Below, one piece after another: positions 38,547-49,013 of a stretch of 50,019 nt of DNA. The notes beneath the pieces were generated by a model. The model searched no databases. It was given only the letters and a program-made list of their open reading frames with translations, and was not told the DNA's origin. This stretch comes from an uncultured Thiotrichaceae bacterium (GTDB lineage Bacteria; Pseudomonadota; Gammaproteobacteria; Thiotrichales; Thiotrichaceae). Within the stretch, counting starts at the first letter, position 1, and each line of letters opens with the position of its first letter. The stretch lies in NCBI GenBank assembly GCA_937925855.1, contig CALAMO010000058.1, forward strand, positions 1-50,019. The letters are read 5' to 3'. Both the position numbers and the translations under genes were made by a program.

Positions 38547-40460
38547 TCAACCCACTTCTGCCAGGGCTTGTTCATACGCCTCACTCGCCTCCATCCAGGC
38601 CAACTCAGCGTCTTCCAGCTGACTTTCCACCGTGCCCTGCTCCAGCAAGCGTTGCTTCAGCTCGCCCTTATTTGCCTCAGCATAAAGCTCCGGTTCGGCC
38701 AGTTCGCCCTCCAGCGCCGCACGCCGCTGCGTCAGCCGCTGCATGGTTTGTTCCAGCTTGTCCACCTGCTTTTTCAACGGCTGTAGCTGTTTACGCCGTT
38801 CCGCCGCTTCGCGCCGCTGATCCTTGCGCTCGCTCGCGCTGAGCGGTGCCGGTTTAGCCGCCGCTTCAGACCGCGTATCCACCGCCGACGGTGCGACCCG
38901 CTTAAAGCGCTGCTGGAGCCACAGCGCATAATCATCGAGGTCACCATCAAACTCGACCATGCACCCACCATCCACCAGCAGCAGCTGATCGGTCACCGTT
39001 TTCAGCATATGCCGGTCATGGGACACAATCACCATCGCGCCCTCAAACACCTGCAAAGCCATGCTCAGCGCTAGCCGCATTTCCAGGTCAAGGTGGTTCG
39101 TTGGCTCATCCAGCAGCAGCAAATTCGGCTTCTGATAAATCAGCAGCGCCAGCGCCAGCCGCGCTTTTTCGCCGCCAGAAAAGGGCTGCACCGGCTCATC
39201 CACGCGCGCGCCCTGAAAACCAAAGCCTCCAAGGAAATTCCGCAGCTCCTGCTCCCTGGCCTGCTTATCCAGCGCCCGCAGATGTTGCAGCGCGCTATCC
39301 GCCGGGTCTAACTGTTCCAGCTGATGCTGCGCGAAGTAGCCGATCTGCATGTCTTGCGCCTGCCAACACTCACCGCTTTGCGCGCCCAGCTCACCGGCGA
39401 GAAACTTAATCAGCGTCGATTTACCCGCGCCATTGGGCCCAATCAGGCCGATGCGATCACCGGGCATAATCTGTAGGCGCACCCCAGCAATAATCGTAGT
39501 TGCGCCATAGCCTAGGCTCACTGCTTCCATATGCAGCAGGCGCTGCGGTATTTTATCCGGCGTGCGAAAGCTAAAATTAAACTGCGAATCAACATGCGCG
39601 GGCGCAATCTTCTCCATCCGCTCCAGCGCTTTCAGGCGGCTCTGCGCCTGCCGCGCTTTGGTGGCCTGCGCCCGGAAACGATCCACGTACTTTTGGATAT
39701 GTGCAATCTCGGTTTGCTGCTTCTGGAAAGCGGCCTGCTGCTGCGCCAAGCGTTCCGCTCGGGTAATCTCAAAAGTGGCATAATTGCCGGTGTACAGTGT
39801 GAGCCGCTCGCGCTCAATATGAGCGATATGGCCACAAATGGCATCGAGAAACTCACGGTCATGTGAAATCAGCAGCAGCGTACCGCGATAGGATTTCAGC
39901 CAGTCCTGTAGCCAAATCACCGCATCCAGATCCAGATGATTAGTCGGTTCATCCAGCAGCAGCAAATCCGAACGACACATCAACGCCTGTGCCAAATTCA
40001 GTCGCATCCGCCACCCACCGGAGAAACTGCTCACGGGGCGCGCAATTTCATCGGCTTTAAAGCCCAAACCGTGCAGCAGCGTCGCCGCGCGACTCTCCGC
40101 GCTATAGCCATCAATGGCATCCAGCTTGGCGTGTAGCTCGCCCAGCAACGCGCCATCAGCAACCTCAATCTGCGTCTGTAAACGCACATACTCCGTATCA
40201 CCTTCCAAGGCATAAGACAGCGCGCTTTGTGCCCCCGTCGGGGTTTCCTGCTTCACATGGGCCAGCACCCAGGCAGAGGGCATAGCAAAATCGCCCACAT
40301 CAGGTGCTAGTTCGTCCCGAATCAGTGAAAACAGACTGGATTTACCCACACCGTTAGCGCCGGTCAATCCGACTTTTTGTCCGGGGTGGATACTGAACGA
40401 GGCTGCTTCCAGCAAAGCTCTTGGGCCGCGCCGCAGTGTCAGATTTGAAAAAACAAGCAT
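38547..40460 (-). CDS. yheS: ABC-F family ATPase YheS
   Basis: 637 residues from the ATG at 40460; a TTG four codons earlier also opens the frame. Two ABC domains: Walker A G-A-N-G-V-G-K-S-S and G-P-N-G-A-G-K-S-T, signatures F-S-G-G-W-R-M-R-L and F-S-G-G-E-K-A-R-L, and two L-L-L-L-D-E-P-T-N-H-L-D-L Walker B boxes, joined by the basic ABC-F linker. A long C-terminal coiled coil follows (about 540-637). No membrane domain; ABC-F proteins act on ribosomes. N-terminal M-L-V-F-S-N-L-T-L-R-R-G fits YheS. Confidence 0.92.
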   Translation of the reverse strand: MLVFSNLTLRRGPRALLEAASFSIHPGQKVGLTGANGVGKSSLFSLIRDELAPDVGDFAMPSAWVLAHVKQETPTGAQSALSYALEGDTEYVRLQTQIEVADGALLGELHAKLDAIDGYSAESRAATLLHGLGFKADEIARPVSSFSGGWRMRLNLAQALMCRSDLLLLDEPTNHLDLDAVIWLQDWLKSYRGTLLLISHDREFLDAICGHIAHIERERLTLYTGNYATFEITRAERLAQQQAAFQKQQTEIAHIQKYVDRFRAQATKARQAQSRLKALERMEKIAPAHVDSQFNFSFRTPDKIPQRLLHMEAVSLGYGATTIIAGVRLQIMPGDRIGLIGPNGAGKSTLIKFLAGELGAQSGECWQAQDMQIGYFAQHQLEQLDPADSALQHLRALDKQAREQELRNFLGGFGFQGARVDEPVQPFSGGEKARLALALLIYQKPNLLLLDEPTNHLDLEMRLALSMALQVFEGAMVIVSHDRHMLKTVTDQLLLVDGGCMVEFDGDLDDYALWLQQRFKRVAPSAVDTRSEAAAKPAPLSASERKDQRREAAERRKQLQPLKKQVDKLEQTMQRLTQRRAALEGELAEPELYAEANKGELKQRLLEQGTVESQLEDAELAWMEASEAYEQALAEVG

Positions 40461-40540
40461 ATGAGTACCCAACCGTGGAAAAATAATTTATCGCTGACAT
40501 GAACCAGACTGATGCAAATAATGACTGATATGTAAGAATT

Positions 40541-40607
40541 ATCACAGAATATTGTGATGTCAGAGAGCATAATCAGCACCTGATTGTTACAACGCTTAGT
40601 ACTAAGC
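40541..40607. promoter_or_regulatory. Two palindromes in the yheS upstream region
   Basis: ATCACA-GAATAT-TGTGAT (40541-40558) and GCTTAGT-ACTAAGC (40594-40607, perfect 14 bp). Both lie between divergent yheS and the small secreted protein gene, a suitable place for regulators. The first has the arms in the opposite sense to a CRP site and should not be called one. Confidence 0.4.
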
Positions 40608-40711
40608 ACAGAAACCACCGATTGCCAGAGAACGCACATGAAAACCTTTCATTCCCCCAACATGGAGATCTGCGGCTTCAACCGTACCATTTACTATGCA
40701 GGGAAACTAAC

Positions 40712-40957
40712 ATGAACAAGTTTACGCTCAGCATCGCACTCTTTGTGATCAGCACGACTGGGCTTGCGAACACCGCAGCACCTGAACCTGACACACAAAC
40801 CGCTTATACCAGCGTACGCAATCTACCCGTTATCGTGAAGAATGAAGCCATTGCGCACGATAGCTGTCGCCTGAGCTTTGAAGATGGTAGCTCAAAAGAT
40901 GTGCCTTGTGATAATACGCATCGCCTGCTACCGGAAAACATTGCCGCCAGCGAATAA
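40712..40957 (+). CDS. Small secreted protein with one cysteine pair
   Basis: 81 residues from the ATG at 40712, preceded by GGGAAA; the longer upstream frame from 40622 is not convincing. A signal peptide (M-N-K-F-T-L-S-I-A-L-F-V-I-S-T-T-G-L-A, cleavage near residue 19) leaves a mature protein of about 60 residues. Two cysteines (H-D-S-C-R-L-S-F and D-V-P-C-D-N) probably form a disulfide in the periplasm. No family recognised. Confidence 0.65.
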   Translation: MNKFTLSIALFVISTTGLANTAAPEPDTQTAYTSVRNLPVIVKNEAIAHDSCRLSFEDGSSKDVPCDNTHRLLPENIAASE

Positions 40958-41057
40958 CAGACATAACGCCTACACTTAGCGTTGCTTGATCACAGAGGTG
41001 CCGCCTTACGCCTCTGCCCTTTCGTAAGTCAGCCGCCATTGCTGCTTAGGAAATCAG

Positions 41058-41094
41058 GAGGGCTGATCTTACCAGGAGACAGCCCTCGCTTTTA
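41058..41094 (+). terminator. Hairpin terminator after the small secreted protein
   Basis: GAGGGCTG pairs with CAGCCCTC across a 14-nt loop, then GCTTTTAT. It lies 100 nt after the stop of the small secreted protein and before the end of the convergent E1-like gene. A weaker CAGAGG/CCTCTG hairpin stands near 40995-41020. Confidence 0.6.
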
Positions 41095-41183
41095 TAACAG
41101 CAGTCCTGAAACTGACTGAAACACCCTAGCAAAACCCCAGCCAAATAACGGAAAAACCCCTGCAAATTTAGAAGACTCAGCGC

Positions 41184-41951
41184 TCAAGCCGCTGAGCCAC
41201 AGATCGTACAGTCCTGGCGCTGCGCCAGCTGAAGTGGCGTCCATTCCATATGCAAAGCGTCAAACAATAACACCCGTCCAATCAGGGCGTCACCCTGACC
41301 GGTGAGCAGCTTCAGCGTTTCTAGCGCCTGCATGCTGCCCAGAACACCTAGCAGCGGCCCAATCACGCCATTCTCGCTACAGGTCTCCGGCACACCCGCG
41401 ACATCGCCGTAAAAGCACTGGTAGCACGGACTATGCGCGACACCGGGATGAAACACTGAAATCTGTCCTTCCCAGCGGACTGCGGCGGCGGATACTAATG
41501 GTTTTACCGCTTTTACACACACCCGGTTGACCGCAAAACGTGATTCCAGGTTATCGGTACAATCTACTACCACATCGGCTGACTGCACCTGTGCTAATAA
41601 TTCGGCCTCATCCAGCGCCTTCGGCAAGCACACCACCTCAATATCGGGATTGAGCTGCTGTAAACGCTGCGCCGCCGACTCGACCTTTAGCATAGCGACG
41701 GTATCAGTAGCATGCACTACCTGGCGTTGTAGATTGGTGAGATCAACCACATCGGGGTCAGTCAGGATAAGCTTACCCACGCCAGCCGCAGCCAGATACA
41801 TCGACACCGGCGAACCCAAGCCACCGACACCCACCACGAGTACAGTCGATCCCAGCAGCTTTTCCTGCCCAGCTATATCAATCTGCGGCAGCATAATTTG
41901 GCGGCTATAGCGCAGAAGTTGTTGATCACTGATTTCGTCGCTGATCGCCAT
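41184..41951 (-). CDS. HesA/MoeB/ThiF family adenylyltransferase
   Basis: 255 residues. R-Y-S-R-Q-I-M-L-P-Q near the start, nucleotide loop V-V-G-V-G-G-L-G-S-P, D-x-D-x-V-D-x-x-N-L-Q-R-Q, catalytic D-C-T-D-N and two zinc CxxC pairs (C-Y-Q-C and C-T-I-C). It adenylates the C-terminal Gly-Gly of a sulfur-carrier protein (MoaD or ThiS) for molybdopterin or thiamin synthesis. Sequence does not separate MoeB from ThiF; no other cofactor genes are near. A GGAG lies just before two adjacent ATGs; I use the second. It follows pyk after 11 nt, probably in the same operon. Confidence 0.88.
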   Translation of the reverse strand: MAISDEISDQQLLRYSRQIMLPQIDIAGQEKLLGSTVLVVGVGGLGSPVSMYLAAAGVGKLILTDPDVVDLTNLQRQVVHATDTVAMLKVESAAQRLQQLNPDIEVVCLPKALDEAELLAQVQSADVVVDCTDNLESRFAVNRVCVKAVKPLVSAAAVRWEGQISVFHPGVAHSPCYQCFYGDVAGVPETCSENGVIGPLLGVLGSMQALETLKLLTGQGDALIGRVLLFDALHMEWTPLQLAQRQDCTICGSAA

Positions 41952-41962
41952 CATCTCTCCGG

Positions 41963-43408
41963 TCACCCCTTATGGTGTTCGCCCACGCGCAGCACTTTCA
42001 TCTGATTGGTGTGGCCCTTAATCCCCATGAGATCACCTTTAGTCACGATCACCAAGTCACCCGCATCGACTACGCCTTCATCAATCAACAGTTCCACCGC
42101 CGCTCGGTTCGCCAGTTTAGGGTCAGAGCCAGTGAGATCATCCTGCATTACCGGATACACACCGCGATAAACGCAAACCCGTCGACTGGCTTCTTCACTT
42201 GGGGTGAGCGCATAAATCGGAATCCCCGAACTAATCCGTGACATCCACAGCGGCGTCGCCCCCGACTCCGTCAATGCCGCAATCGCTCGCACACCCATGT
42301 GATTGGCTGCGTACATGGTCGCCATCGCGATCCCTTCATCGACGCGCACAAAACGCTCTTCTATACGGTGGTCAGAATGCCGCACCACAATCGAACGCTC
42401 TGCTTCTTCACATAGCTCGGCCATCACTTCGACCACACGAGCCGGATGTTTACCCACCGCCGTCTCACCCGACAGCATCACCGCATCCGTACCATCTAAG
42501 ACCGCGTTAGCGACATCAAACACCTCAGCCCGCGTCGGAATCGTGTTGGTGATCATGGTTTCCATCATTTGCGTCGCCGTAATCACCGCCCGATTCAACT
42601 CCCTTGAGCGCTTAATCAGGCTCTTCTGCGCCAGCGGCAATTTCGCATCACCGATCTCAACGCCAAGATCACCACGTGCCACCATAATCACATCGGAAGC
42701 CAGAATAATCTCATCCATCACGGGTTGTTCGACCGCCTCAGCGCGCTCAACCTTCGCAACCATCAGCGCATTGCCGCCCGCCGCTTCCAGCAGCTTGCGC
42801 GCCAGATGCATATCATCTGCACAGCGCGGGAAGGACACCGCCAGGAAATCAACGTTGATCTCTGCCGCAATCTTAATGTCTTCCCGGTCTTTTTCAGTGA
42901 GTGCCGGAGCCGATAAGCCGCCGCCGCGCCGGTTCAGTCCCTTGTTATTGGACAGCACACCTGCATTCACCGCTTCGGTATGAATTACACGGCCTTCTAA
43001 CGCGGTCACCGCCAATACCATACGACCATCATCCAGCCACAGCTCATCACCGACCGCGACATCATCCGCCAGTTCCTTATAGCCCAGCCCAACCCGCGTT
43101 TGGTCACCGGCCTGCTCGTCCCATTCCGGGTCAAGCGTGAATTTATCGCCCGGTGACAGCTTAATCTTACCGTCTTTAAAGCTGGCGATACGGAGCTTTG
43201 GCCCCTGTAAATCGCCCAGAATACCCACAGTGCGCCCCACTTTGCGCGCCGCGTCGCGCACTCGCTGCGCCCGCTCGGCATGTTCTGCCAACGTGCCGTG
43301 CGAGAAATTCAGCCGCACCACATCCACCCCAGCACGTACCAGGGCCTCAATCGACTCCGGCGTATTGGTCGCTGGCCCCATCGTCGCTACAATTTTCGTT
43401 CTTCGCAT
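41963..43408 (-). CDS. pyk: Pyruvate kinase
   Basis: 481 residues. R-R-T-K-I-V-A-T-M-G-P-A-T at the start, N-F-S-H-G, M-V-A-R-G-D-L-G-V-E-I, the active-site K-V-E-R-A-E and I-T-A-T-Q-M-M-E-T-M. It converts phosphoenolpyruvate and ADP to pyruvate and ATP in the cytoplasm. Length is normal. Its ATG shares one base with the pgk stop (TAATG), showing translational coupling. Confidence 0.97.
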   Translation of the reverse strand: MRRTKIVATMGPATNTPESIEALVRAGVDVVRLNFSHGTLAEHAERAQRVRDAARKVGRTVGILGDLQGPKLRIASFKDGKIKLSPGDKFTLDPEWDEQAGDQTRVGLGYKELADDVAVGDELWLDDGRMVLAVTALEGRVIHTEAVNAGVLSNNKGLNRRGGGLSAPALTEKDREDIKIAAEINVDFLAVSFPRCADDMHLARKLLEAAGGNALMVAKVERAEAVEQPVMDEIILASDVIMVARGDLGVEIGDAKLPLAQKSLIKRSRELNRAVITATQMMETMITNTIPTRAEVFDVANAVLDGTDAVMLSGETAVGKHPARVVEVMAELCEEAERSIVVRHSDHRIEERFVRVDEGIAMATMYAANHMGVRAIAALTESGATPLWMSRISSGIPIYALTPSEEASRRVCVYRGVYPVMQDDLTGSDPKLANRAAVELLIDEGVVDAGDLVIVTKGDLMGIKGHTNQMKVLRVGEHHKG

Positions 43409-44583
43409 TATGCCCTTGCCTCCAGCATCGCTACTGCCGGTAATTTTTTGCCTTCCAGAAATTCCAAAAATGCACCACCGCCGGTGGAAATATAAGACAC
43501 CTCATCTGCAATGCCATATTTATCCACCGCAGCCAGCGTATCACCGCCGCCAGCCACCGAAAAGGCAGGAGACGCTGCAATCGCCTGTGCAATCGCCTGC
43601 GTACCTGCACCAAACTGATCAAACTCAAACACGCCCACAGGCCCGTTCCACACGATGGTGCCTGCCGCCATAATCACCTCAGCCAGCGCCGCCGCACTGT
43701 CCGGGCCAATATCAAAAATCAGGTCATCATCCGCAACTTCAGCCACCCCCATTGTGGTTGCCGCGGCGTCAGCTGCAAAGGCCTTAGCGCAGACCACATC
43801 GGTCGGCACCGGAATATCAGCACCACGCGCCCGTGCATTCGCGGTCAGCGTGTTACAGGTCGCCACTAAATCCGCTTCATGCAGTGACTTACCCACGTTG
43901 TGTCCCGCCGCGGCGATAAAGGTATTCGCAATTCCACCGCCAACAATAAGCTGATCCACCACCTGCGACAGCGACTCCAGCACCGTCAGTTTAGTCGAGA
44001 CTTTAGACCCGCCTACTAAAGCCACTAAGGGCCGCGCCGGATTATCCAGGGCCTGCCCCAAAGCGGCTAATTCACCGGCTAACAATGGCCCAGCACACGC
44101 CACCGGTGCCTGTTCACCGACGCCATAGGTCGACGCCTGTGCCCGGTGCGCGGTACCGAAGGCATCCATCACATACACGTCACACAGCGCGGCATATTGC
44201 TGGGCTAAGGAGGCACTATTCTTTTTCTCGCCCCGGTTAAAACGCACGTTTTCTAACAGCACGACTTCACCCGCAGCTACTTCTGGCGCAGTCGTCAGGT
44301 AGTCTGTTATAAGCCTAACCTCCTGCCCCAATAGCACCGTCAACTGTTGCGCCACCGGTGCCAGTGAAAACTGATTCTCCGGCTCACCTTCCGTCGGGCG
44401 GCCCAAATGCGACATCAGCATAACTTTTGCACCCGCTGCCACGGCGTGCTGAATGGTAGGTAATGCCGCACGGATACGCGCAGCAGAAGTAACAACGCCT
44501 TCTGTGATCGGCACGTTCAGATCTTCCCGAATGAGGACGCGCTTGCCTGCGAGATCCAGATCGGTCATTTTAATGATGGACAC
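43408..44583 (-). CDS. pgk: Phosphoglycerate kinase
   Basis: 391 residues, normal length. R-E-D-L-N-V-P, S-H-L-G-R-P-T, R-F-N-x-G-E-K-K, [17 protein letters not shown] and G-G-G-D-T are family motifs. The start is a GTG at 44583 with AAGGAG 7 nt upstream; the ATG five codons later lacks a site at the right distance. Second of the gap-pgk-pyk series, 83 nt after gap. Confidence 0.97.
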   Translation of the reverse strand: MSIIKMTDLDLAGKRVLIREDLNVPITEGVVTSAARIRAALPTIQHAVAAGAKVMLMSHLGRPTEGEPENQFSLAPVAQQLTVLLGQEVRLITDYLTTAPEVAAGEVVLLENVRFNRGEKKNSASLAQQYAALCDVYVMDAFGTAHRAQASTYGVGEQAPVACAGPLLAGELAALGQALDNPARPLVALVGGSKVSTKLTVLESLSQVVDQLIVGGGIANTFIAAAGHNVGKSLHEADLVATCNTLTANARARGADIPVPTDVVCAKAFAADAAATTMGVAEVADDDLIFDIGPDSAAALAEVIMAAGTIVWNGPVGVFEFDQFGAGTQAIAQAIAASPAFSVAGGGDTLAAVDKYGIADEVSYISTGGGAFLEFLEGKKLPAVAMLEARA

Positions 44584-44666
44584 CCCATCGCTCCTTGGAA
44601 ACTAAGATTTTATCGTGTGTCGCCCTGCATAGGACACAGTGACGCCCTCACTCCACCGCAAATGAA

Positions 44667-45674
44667 CTAGCTACGCGCCACATAGCGCCCAAAGCGCAAC
44701 ATATTACAAGCATAGCCATACTCATTGTCATACCAAGCCACCAGCTTCATAAACGTCCCATCGAGCGCAATCCCCGCCCCAGCATCAAAAATACTGGAGT
44801 GGCGATTACCCCGGAAATCCGTCGCCACCACTTGGTCTTCGGTATAAGCCAGCGTTTCGCCGATGCCCGGCTCAGCCGAGGCCGCCTGCATCGCCGCACA
44901 CACTTCTTCATAAGAGGCGTCGTTCTCCAGCTCTACCGTCAGGTCGACCACTGACACATCGGAGGTCGGCACCCGAAACGCCATGCCCGTCATTTTGCCT
45001 TTTAGCGCGGGCAGCACGACGCCAACCGCCTTCGCCGCACCGGTCGAAGTCGGGATAATATTCTCCAACATGCCGCGCCCACGCCGCCAATCTTTAGGCA
45101 ATGGCCCATCCACGGTCTTTTGGGAGCCAGTTGCCGCGTGCACGGTCGTCATCAGGGCACGCTTCACTCCCCAATGATCATTCAGCACTTTAGCCACGGG
45201 GGCTAAACAATTGGTGGTACAGGAAGCGGCCGAGGTAATCGCCTGCCCGCCATAACTTTCATGATTCACGCCGTACACAAACATCGGCGTTGCATCTTTC
45301 GAGGGCGCAGAAATCACCACTTTTGTCGCCCCTGCGGTCAAATGTTTCTGACAGCTCTCTTCGGTACGGAAAAAACCGGTGCATTCAAAAATCAACTCCG
45401 CCCCCGACTCGCGCCAGTCAATCTCCGCCGGATCACGCTCCTGACTTAACATAATACGCTGACCGTTTACGATCATCACATCGTCCTTAGTCCGCACATC
45501 ACCGTTGAAATTACCGTGTACCGAATCGTACTTCAGCAGATAAGCGAGATAATCACCCTCTAGCAGGTCGTTGATGCCCACCACTTCAAAGTCATCGGGA
45601 AATTCACTGGCAATAGCACGGAACACCATTCGGCCCACGCGGCCAAATCCATTGATACCTACTTTAATGGTCAT
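44667..45674 (-). CDS. gap: Glyceraldehyde-3-phosphate dehydrogenase, type I
   Basis: 335 residues from ATG 45674, preceded by AGGAAG; a GTG two codons earlier is only an ORF artefact. [11 protein letters not shown] at the N-terminus binds the nucleotide, S-A-A-S-C-T-T-N-C holds the catalytic Cys, and W-Y-D-N-E-Y-G-Y is near the end. A hairpin GGCCTG/CAGGCC (45708-45724) stands in the leader. Works in glycolysis or the Calvin cycle, with tkt, pgk and pyk beside it. Confidence 0.97.
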   Translation of the reverse strand: MTIKVGINGFGRVGRMVFRAIASEFPDDFEVVGINDLLEGDYLAYLLKYDSVHGNFNGDVRTKDDVMIVNGQRIMLSQERDPAEIDWRESGAELIFECTGFFRTEESCQKHLTAGATKVVISAPSKDATPMFVYGVNHESYGGQAITSAASCTTNCLAPVAKVLNDHWGVKRALMTTVHAATGSQKTVDGPLPKDWRRGRGMLENIIPTSTGAAKAVGVVLPALKGKMTGMAFRVPTSDVSVVDLTVELENDASYEEVCAAMQAASAEPGIGETLAYTEDQVVATDFRGNRHSSIFDAGAGIALDGTFMKLVAWYDNEYGYACNMLRFGRYVARS

Positions 45675-45785
45675 AATCACACTTCCTGCTTAGCTAATGA
45701 TGCAAGAGGCCTGATAGACAGGCCCCTAAGTTTTGTACTTATACTACAAAACGCTATTTTTCTATTTATCAATGATTAAAGGCGG

Positions 45786-47792
45786 CTATGATAAAACTTT
45801 CCTCACTGCCGCAGCAACATTGTCCACGGTAAAGCCGAAGTGTTCAAACAACTGCTTCGCGGGTGCGGACTCACCAAAGGTATCCAGCCCAACCACGGCT
45901 CCGTTCAGGCCGACATAGCGATACCAACCGCCGGTAACGCCGGCCTCAACCGCCACCCGCGCCGTTACTGCCGCTGGTAATACCGACTCACGATAAGCCA
46001 CGTCCTGTGCCTCAAATACATCGGTCGCAGGCATAGAGACCACGCGCACCCGCTTATCGCTCAGCTGCTCCGCCGCTCCCATCGCCAGCTGCACCTCAGA
46101 ACCGGTCGCAATAATGATCGCATCCGGGGTACCCTCGCAATCCTTCAGGATATAGCCGCCGCGACGAATATCAGCAATCTGCGCCGCAGTACGCTGCTGA
46201 AAGGGCAGACCCTGACGGGTCAACACCAGACAGCTTGGCCCGGTGGTTTTCTCAATCGCCGCGCGCCAGGCAAGCGCTGTTTCCACCCCGTCACAGGGCC
46301 GCCAGACCGACATATTCGGCATCATGCGTAGAGTAGCGGTTTGCTCCACGCCCTGGTGCGTCGGGCCATCTTCCCCCAGACCAATCGAGTCATGGGTATA
46401 GACAAAGATATTGCGAATCTTCATCAGCGCAGCCATACGCAGCGCATTGCGCGCATATTCCGAGAACATTAGGAAAGTCGCGCCGTAGGGAATAAAACCA
46501 CCGTGCAGCGCAATCCCGTTCATAATCGCGCTCATGCCAAACTCGCGCACGCCGTAGGAAATATAATTACCGGTGAAATCCTGTTCCGCACCGTGCATGG
46601 AGTTAATGCCCACGCTGGTATTATGGAAGGTATTATTCGACGGCGTCAGATCCGCTGAGCCGCCCAAAAATTCCGGCAGCAGTGGCGCAAAGCCATTCAG
46701 CGCATTCTTCGAGCACACCCGCGTCGCGGGCGACTCGCCTTTTTCGATAATCGCCGCAATCGCCGCATCGGCTTTTGCCGCCCAGTCCGCCGGTAACTCA
46801 CCCGCCATACGCCGTGTTAGTTCAGCGGCTTCCGCCGGATAGGCTGCGGTATAAGCCGCCATTTTCTCATTCCAGGCTGCTTCCGCCGCCGCGCCTTTTG
46901 CTTTGGCGTCCCAACCGGCGTAGATCTCATCAGGGATCACAAACGGTTCATGCTTCCAGCCGATGTTCTCGCGTACCGCCGCGATTTCTTCCACCCCCAG
47001 CGGCGCACCGTGTACATCGTGGCCGCCTTCTTTATTCGGCGCACCTTTACCAATGAGGGTCTTGCAGCAGATCAGCGTCGGCTTATCCGTATTCGACTGT
47101 GCCTGTGTGACCGCCGCGTGAATCGCATCCGCATCATGCCCATCGACATTCGCCACCACATCCCAGCCATAGGCCTCAAAGCGCTTAGGCGTATCATCCG
47201 CAAACCAACCGATAACATCGCCGTCAATCGAAATACCGTTGTCATCATAAAAGCAAATCAGCTTACCCAGATTCAGCGTTCCGGCAAGCGAACAGGCTTC
47301 ATGCGAAATACCTTCCATCAGACAGCCATCGCCGAGGAAGGTATAGGTAAAGTGATCGACCACCGCATGCCCGTCTTTATTAAACTGCGCAGCCAAGACT
47401 TTCTCCGCCAGCGCCATCCCCACGGCATTACTCAAACCCTGCCCTAATGGGCCGGTCGTGGTCTCAATGCCCGGCGCATAACCATACTCAGGATGGCCCG
47501 GCGTCTTGGAATGTAACTGCCGGAAGTTCTTTAATTCAGCCATCGGCAGGTCGTAACCGGTCAGGTGCAACACCGAATACGGCAGCATCGAAGCGTGCCC
47601 GTTCGACATGACAAAACGGTCACGATTCGCCCAGTTCGGGTTCTGTGGGTTATGCGACATAAAATCGTTGTAAAGCACTTCGGCAATATCAGCCATCCCC
47701 ATCGGCGCGCCGGGATGACCTGAATTGGCCTGCTGCACGGCATCCATCGATAAAGCTCGAATAGCGTTAGCCAACTCAAGGCGAGTAGTCAT
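45786..47792 (-). CDS. tkt: Transketolase
   Basis: 668 residues from ATG 47792 ([14 protein letters not shown]), with GGAGT 7 nt upstream; an upstream TTG extends the frame by nine codons without similarity. [11 protein letters not shown]-x-x-L-P-Y, G-D-G-C-L-M-E-G-x-x-H-E (thiamin diphosphate-binding), [13 protein letters not shown]-x-x-E and T-R-Q-x-L-P are present. Moves two-carbon units between sugar phosphates. First gene of the central carbon block; 111 nt separate it from gap. Confidence 0.97.
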   Translation of the reverse strand: MTTRLELANAIRALSMDAVQQANSGHPGAPMGMADIAEVLYNDFMSHNPQNPNWANRDRFVMSNGHASMLPYSVLHLTGYDLPMAELKNFRQLHSKTPGHPEYGYAPGIETTTGPLGQGLSNAVGMALAEKVLAAQFNKDGHAVVDHFTYTFLGDGCLMEGISHEACSLAGTLNLGKLICFYDDNGISIDGDVIGWFADDTPKRFEAYGWDVVANVDGHDADAIHAAVTQAQSNTDKPTLICCKTLIGKGAPNKEGGHDVHGAPLGVEEIAAVRENIGWKHEPFVIPDEIYAGWDAKAKGAAAEAAWNEKMAAYTAAYPAEAAELTRRMAGELPADWAAKADAAIAAIIEKGESPATRVCSKNALNGFAPLLPEFLGGSADLTPSNNTFHNTSVGINSMHGAEQDFTGNYISYGVREFGMSAIMNGIALHGGFIPYGATFLMFSEYARNALRMAALMKIRNIFVYTHDSIGLGEDGPTHQGVEQTATLRMMPNMSVWRPCDGVETALAWRAAIEKTTGPSCLVLTRQGLPFQQRTAAQIADIRRGGYILKDCEGTPDAIIIATGSEVQLAMGAAEQLSDKRVRVVSMPATDVFEAQDVAYRESVLPAAVTARVAVEAGVTGGWYRYVGLNGAVVGLDTFGESAPAKQLFEHFGFTVDNVAAAVRKVLS

Positions 47793-47977
47793 GGAATCAC
47801 TCCTATGGTACTGAGACAATTTTGTAAAAGCGGGAATGATAGCAAATCAGTCGGAGAAGTGACTGATTAATGTATCACTCTTAAATGCGCGCGCAGCAAA
47901 CTTCTGGCCTGCTGCATCCGTACTTTGCTATTAATTGCCAAACTTAAGGGTATTTGCTGAGTAAGTGTGCATTAAAA

Positions 47978-48223
47978 TTACCAGCGTTCTGGCTGTTGCA
48001 GAGTGGGTACGCAAGCGATAGTCCTGCTTACTTCTGAGTGGTAATCAGCATTAAGTTTTAACGCCTGCCAGCCAAAAGGGTATTGCAGCTTATAGGGCGG
48101 TATATAACCACTGCCAGTCTCAGCCTCGAAACCAAACCTTCCGGCTGCGAGTGTTACTACCGATTCTTGCTCCGCCCCGTTAAAGGCATCTATATCAAGA
48201 TTGTGGATAGCGGTGCTGTCGGC
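47978..48223 (-). pseudogene. Coding-like open frame without a start, possible gene remnant
   Basis: 81 codons on the minus strand open without ATG, GTG or TTG start, reading ... A-I-H-N-L-D-I-D-A-F-N-G-A-E-Q-E-S-V-V, then G-F-E-A-E-T-G-S-G-Y-I-P-P-Y-K-L-Q, then W-Q-A-L-K-L-N-A-D-Y-H. The mixture of aromatic and charged residues looks like protein rather than chance. A stop (TAA, 48224-48226) precedes it; a shifted frame upstream opens with an ATG at about 48290. No family recognised. Flanking parts of the 47793-48368 gap show nothing else. Confidence 0.3.
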
Positions 48224-48368
48224 TTATGCTGCGTTGCGTATATGCATCTGGCTCTACCTTTGGCTTATTAGCAGCCTGAGGCATAATGTTATCACTGTGA
48301 ATTGCTACACAGTGCAAGATTTCTTATCGTGGTATTATTATTCAACTTTCACCCGACTTGCTGCCCCT

Positions 48369-49013
48369 ATGAATGATTCAATTCCTGATATTTTTATTAG
48401 CTATAGCTCGAAGGACGTTGAGTGGGTGGCTGTATTGGCACAAGCCTTAACGGATTGTGGCTATAGCGTTTGGTGGGATCAAGAATTGAGAGTGGGTGAA
48501 AATTATCATAAAGCCATCGAGAAAGCGTTAAAGTCGGCTCGTTGTGTAATAACAGTTTGGTCTCCGACAGCAGTGGAGTCTGAATGGGTGGTTGCTGAGT
48601 CTAATCATGCTAAGGATCGCAGGGTTTTGGTGCCTTTGGTTTATCGGACTGCTGAGATTCCATTGGCCTTTCAGGCCCGACAGAATGCAGATTTGCAGGG
48701 GTGGTGGGGAGATGCGAATGAGGCGGGGTTTCAGGAACTATTACGTGGAATTGAGGGTGTTTTGCATCAACCAACAAAAACAAACCGGCCATCCCTAAAG
48801 CACAGTATGCTGGTCAAAAACACACCATGGCTGAGGATTGGAAGAAAGCCGATTTACCTGATAACTGTCGGAGTGTTGTTGTGTCTTGTACTTGCTATTG
48901 TGTTTCTATCTCAGGATAAAACATCTGGCGGCATGCAGGCAGGCGGTGATATTTCCATCGGCAGTGGCAACATAATCAATATGGGGGACGGAGATGTTAA
49001 CCAGAGTGAATAA
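48369..49013 (+). CDS. TIR-domain protein with one transmembrane segment and RHIM-like C-terminal motif
   Basis: 214 residues from the ATG at 48369 (M-N-D-S-I-P-D-I-F-I-S-Y-S-S-K-D); the upstream frame from 48201 is not conserved. TIR domain 6-130: F-I-S-Y-S-S-K-D, V-W-W-D-Q-E-L-R-V-G, C-V-I-T-V-W-S-P, S-E-W-V-V-A-E. E45 and E51 lie near the usual NADase glutamate, but the exact position is ambiguous. A basic stretch (K150-K160) precedes a helix at 162-180, placing the TIR in the cytoplasm and the tail outside. Tail residues 194-211, D-I-S-I-G-S-G-N-I-I-N-M-G-D-G-D-V-N, match a motif in the next protein and resemble the RHIM core. It overlaps that gene by 20 nt. Confidence 0.85.
   Translation: MNDSIPDIFISYSSKDVEWVAVLAQALTDCGYSVWWDQELRVGENYHKAIEKALKSARCVITVWSPTAVESEWVVAESNHAKDRRVLVPLVYRTAEIPLAFQARQNADLQGWWGDANEAGFQELLRGIEGVLHQPTKTNRPSLKHSMLVKNTPWLRIGRKPIYLITVGVLLCLVLAIVFLSQDKTSGGMQAGGDISIGSGNIINMGDGDVNQSE

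Noticed and set aside
40541-40558. CRP binding site
   Set aside because: The arms read ATCACA-N6-TGTGAT; CRP requires TGTGA-N6-TCACA, the opposite sense.
42303-42983. 226-codon plus-strand frame opposite pyk
   Set aside because: Antisense shadow of pyruvate kinase; Ser/Ala-rich without any domain or ribosome site.
48083-48271. 62-codon plus-strand frame before the TIR gene
   Set aside because: No ribosome site or recognisable domain; the minus-strand frame across the same DNA looks more protein-like.
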